A stretch of DNA of 6,015 bases, taken from NCBI GenBank assembly GCA_017613815.1, contig JAGADB010000091.1, positions 1 through 6,015 on the forward strand, read 5' to 3'. Origin of the DNA: Clostridia bacterium. Lineage in GTDB: Bacteria > Bacillota > Clostridia > Oscillospirales > CAG-382. Below, piece after piece: positions 5,321-6,015 of the stretch; position 1 is the first letter of the stretch; every line of letters begins with the position of its first letter. The notes beneath the pieces were generated by a model. It worked only from the letters and a program-made list of their open reading frames with translations, had not been told where the DNA came from and searched no databases. The translations under genes and the position numbers were made by a program.

Positions 5321-6015
5321 AAAATATAAACAATTCCTTGAATGAAGATACCTCAAATATCGAAAATCAGAATAAATACGCGGAACGCGTAAGGAAGATA
5401 ATAAACGAAAGAATCAGCAGGGAAAAAAGACCGCTGTACGTTTTTATTCAGACCTTCGGCTGCCAGCAAAACGAAGCGGACAGCGAAAGACTTTTGGGAA
5501 GCGCGCTTGCTCTCGGTTACGAAAAGGCGGACGGTATTGAAAACGCCGATCTTATTATTTTCAATACCTGCGCGGTGAGAGAGCACGCCGAACTCAAAGC
5601 GTTTTCAAAAACGGGGCAGTTAAAGCACTTAAAAGAAAAAAATCCCGATTTGCTTATCGGACTTTGGGGCTGTATGGTAAATCAGGAACACAGAATAAAC
5701 GAAATAAGGCATAACTATCCGTACGTAAATTTTATTGCCGGCACGAATATGCTTCACAGACTTCCCGAAATACTTTGCGACGTTCTTGAAACAAACAGGC
5801 GAAGATATTACGTCGACGACAGCGTTTATCCTCTGGTCGAGGGAATCCCCGTAAAGCGGATGAGCGATATAAAGGCATGGATTTCCATAATGTACGGCTG
5901 CAATAACTTCTGTACCTACTGCGTCGTTCCGTACGTGCGCGGAAGGGAGCGCAGCAGAGACGCCGACGTTATAGTCGAAGAAGCGAAAAGTCTCATTGAA
6001 AACGGATATAAGGAA
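5317..6015 (+). CDS. miaB: MiaB, tRNA-2-methylthio-N6-dimethylallyladenosine synthase (N-terminal 233 residues; runs off right edge)
   Basis: MiaB is a radical SAM methylthiotransferase that adds the 2-methylthio group to i6A37 of tRNAs reading U-starting codons. The UPF0004 domain holds the three cysteines of the auxiliary Fe-S cluster: C49 in TFGCQQNEADSE, C85 in NTCAVREHAE and C119 in GCM. The radical SAM motif CxxxCxxC is C195/C199/C202 in YGCNNFCTYCVVPYVRGRERSR. These contexts are those of MiaB rather than RimO or MtaB. About 38 residues rich in Asn, Glu and Lys precede the domain, a common extension in Firmicutes. The start ATG overlaps the hslO stop (ATGA), with AAAAGG about 10 nt upstream. 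The rest of the radical SAM domain and the TRAM domain lie outside the window. Confidence 0.95.
   Translation, partial: MKNINNSLNEDTSNIENQNKYAERVRKIINERISREKRPLYVFIQTFGCQQNEADSERLLGSALALGYEKADGIENADLIIFNTCAVREHAELKAFSKTGQLKHLKEKNPDLLIGLWGCMVNQEHRINEIRHNYPYVNFIAGTNMLHRLPEILCDVLETNRRRYYVDDSVYPLVEGIPVKRMSDIKAWISIMYGCNNFCTYCVVPYVRGRERSRDADVIVEEAKSLIENGYKE

Noticed and set aside
5353..5586. 77-residue minus-strand frame opposite miaB
   Set aside because: It is fully antisense to the conserved UPF0004 domain of MiaB.

Overview
This window looks like ordinary core chromosome from a Gram-positive, endospore-forming member of the Clostridia. The evidence is the ctsR-mcsA heat-shock pair with CtsR operators, a SpoIVB sporulation protease, AAAGGA-type Shine-Dalgarno sites and moderate GC with A/T-rich intergenic DNA. 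A gut-type lineage near Oscillospiraceae/Ruminococcaceae is plausible, but nothing here fixes the genus. I see no mobile element, CRISPR array, rRNA or tRNA gene, and no clear undescribed system.

Layout: (1) Bases 1-719, minus strand: the start of a class III heat-shock operon, with ctsR followed 16 nt later by mcsA, which runs off the left edge. Its promoter (-35 TTGACT, 17 nt spacer, -10 TATACT) is embedded in tandem CtsR boxes, and a third box in opposite orientation lies just after the predicted transcription start, so CtsR autoregulation is strongly indicated. (2) Bases 886-2240, plus strand: a membrane-anchored VanY-type D,D-carboxypeptidase with a copper-amine-oxidase-like stalk domain, transcribed divergently from ctsR. 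(3) Bases 2241-3392, minus strand: spoIVB, convergent with the carboxypeptidase gene and with no base between the two stop codons. A sigma-G/F-like promoter lies upstream, and the start is re-called 45 codons inside the longest frame. (4) Bases 3592-6015, plus strand: a tight operon of a class I SAM-dependent methyltransferase, hslO (Hsp33) and miaB, with a 4 nt gap and then a 4 nt ATGA overlap. miaB runs off the right edge inside its radical SAM domain.

Functionally the window combines protein quality control (CtsR/McsA, Hsp33), cell-wall remodelling (VanY), the late sporulation checkpoint protease (SpoIVB) and tRNA modification (MiaB). Only the two operons form obvious co-expressed units. 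The most useful observations are the CtsR operator architecture, the zero-gap convergent junction, and spoIVB standing apart from the usual recN-spoIVB-spo0A neighbourhood.
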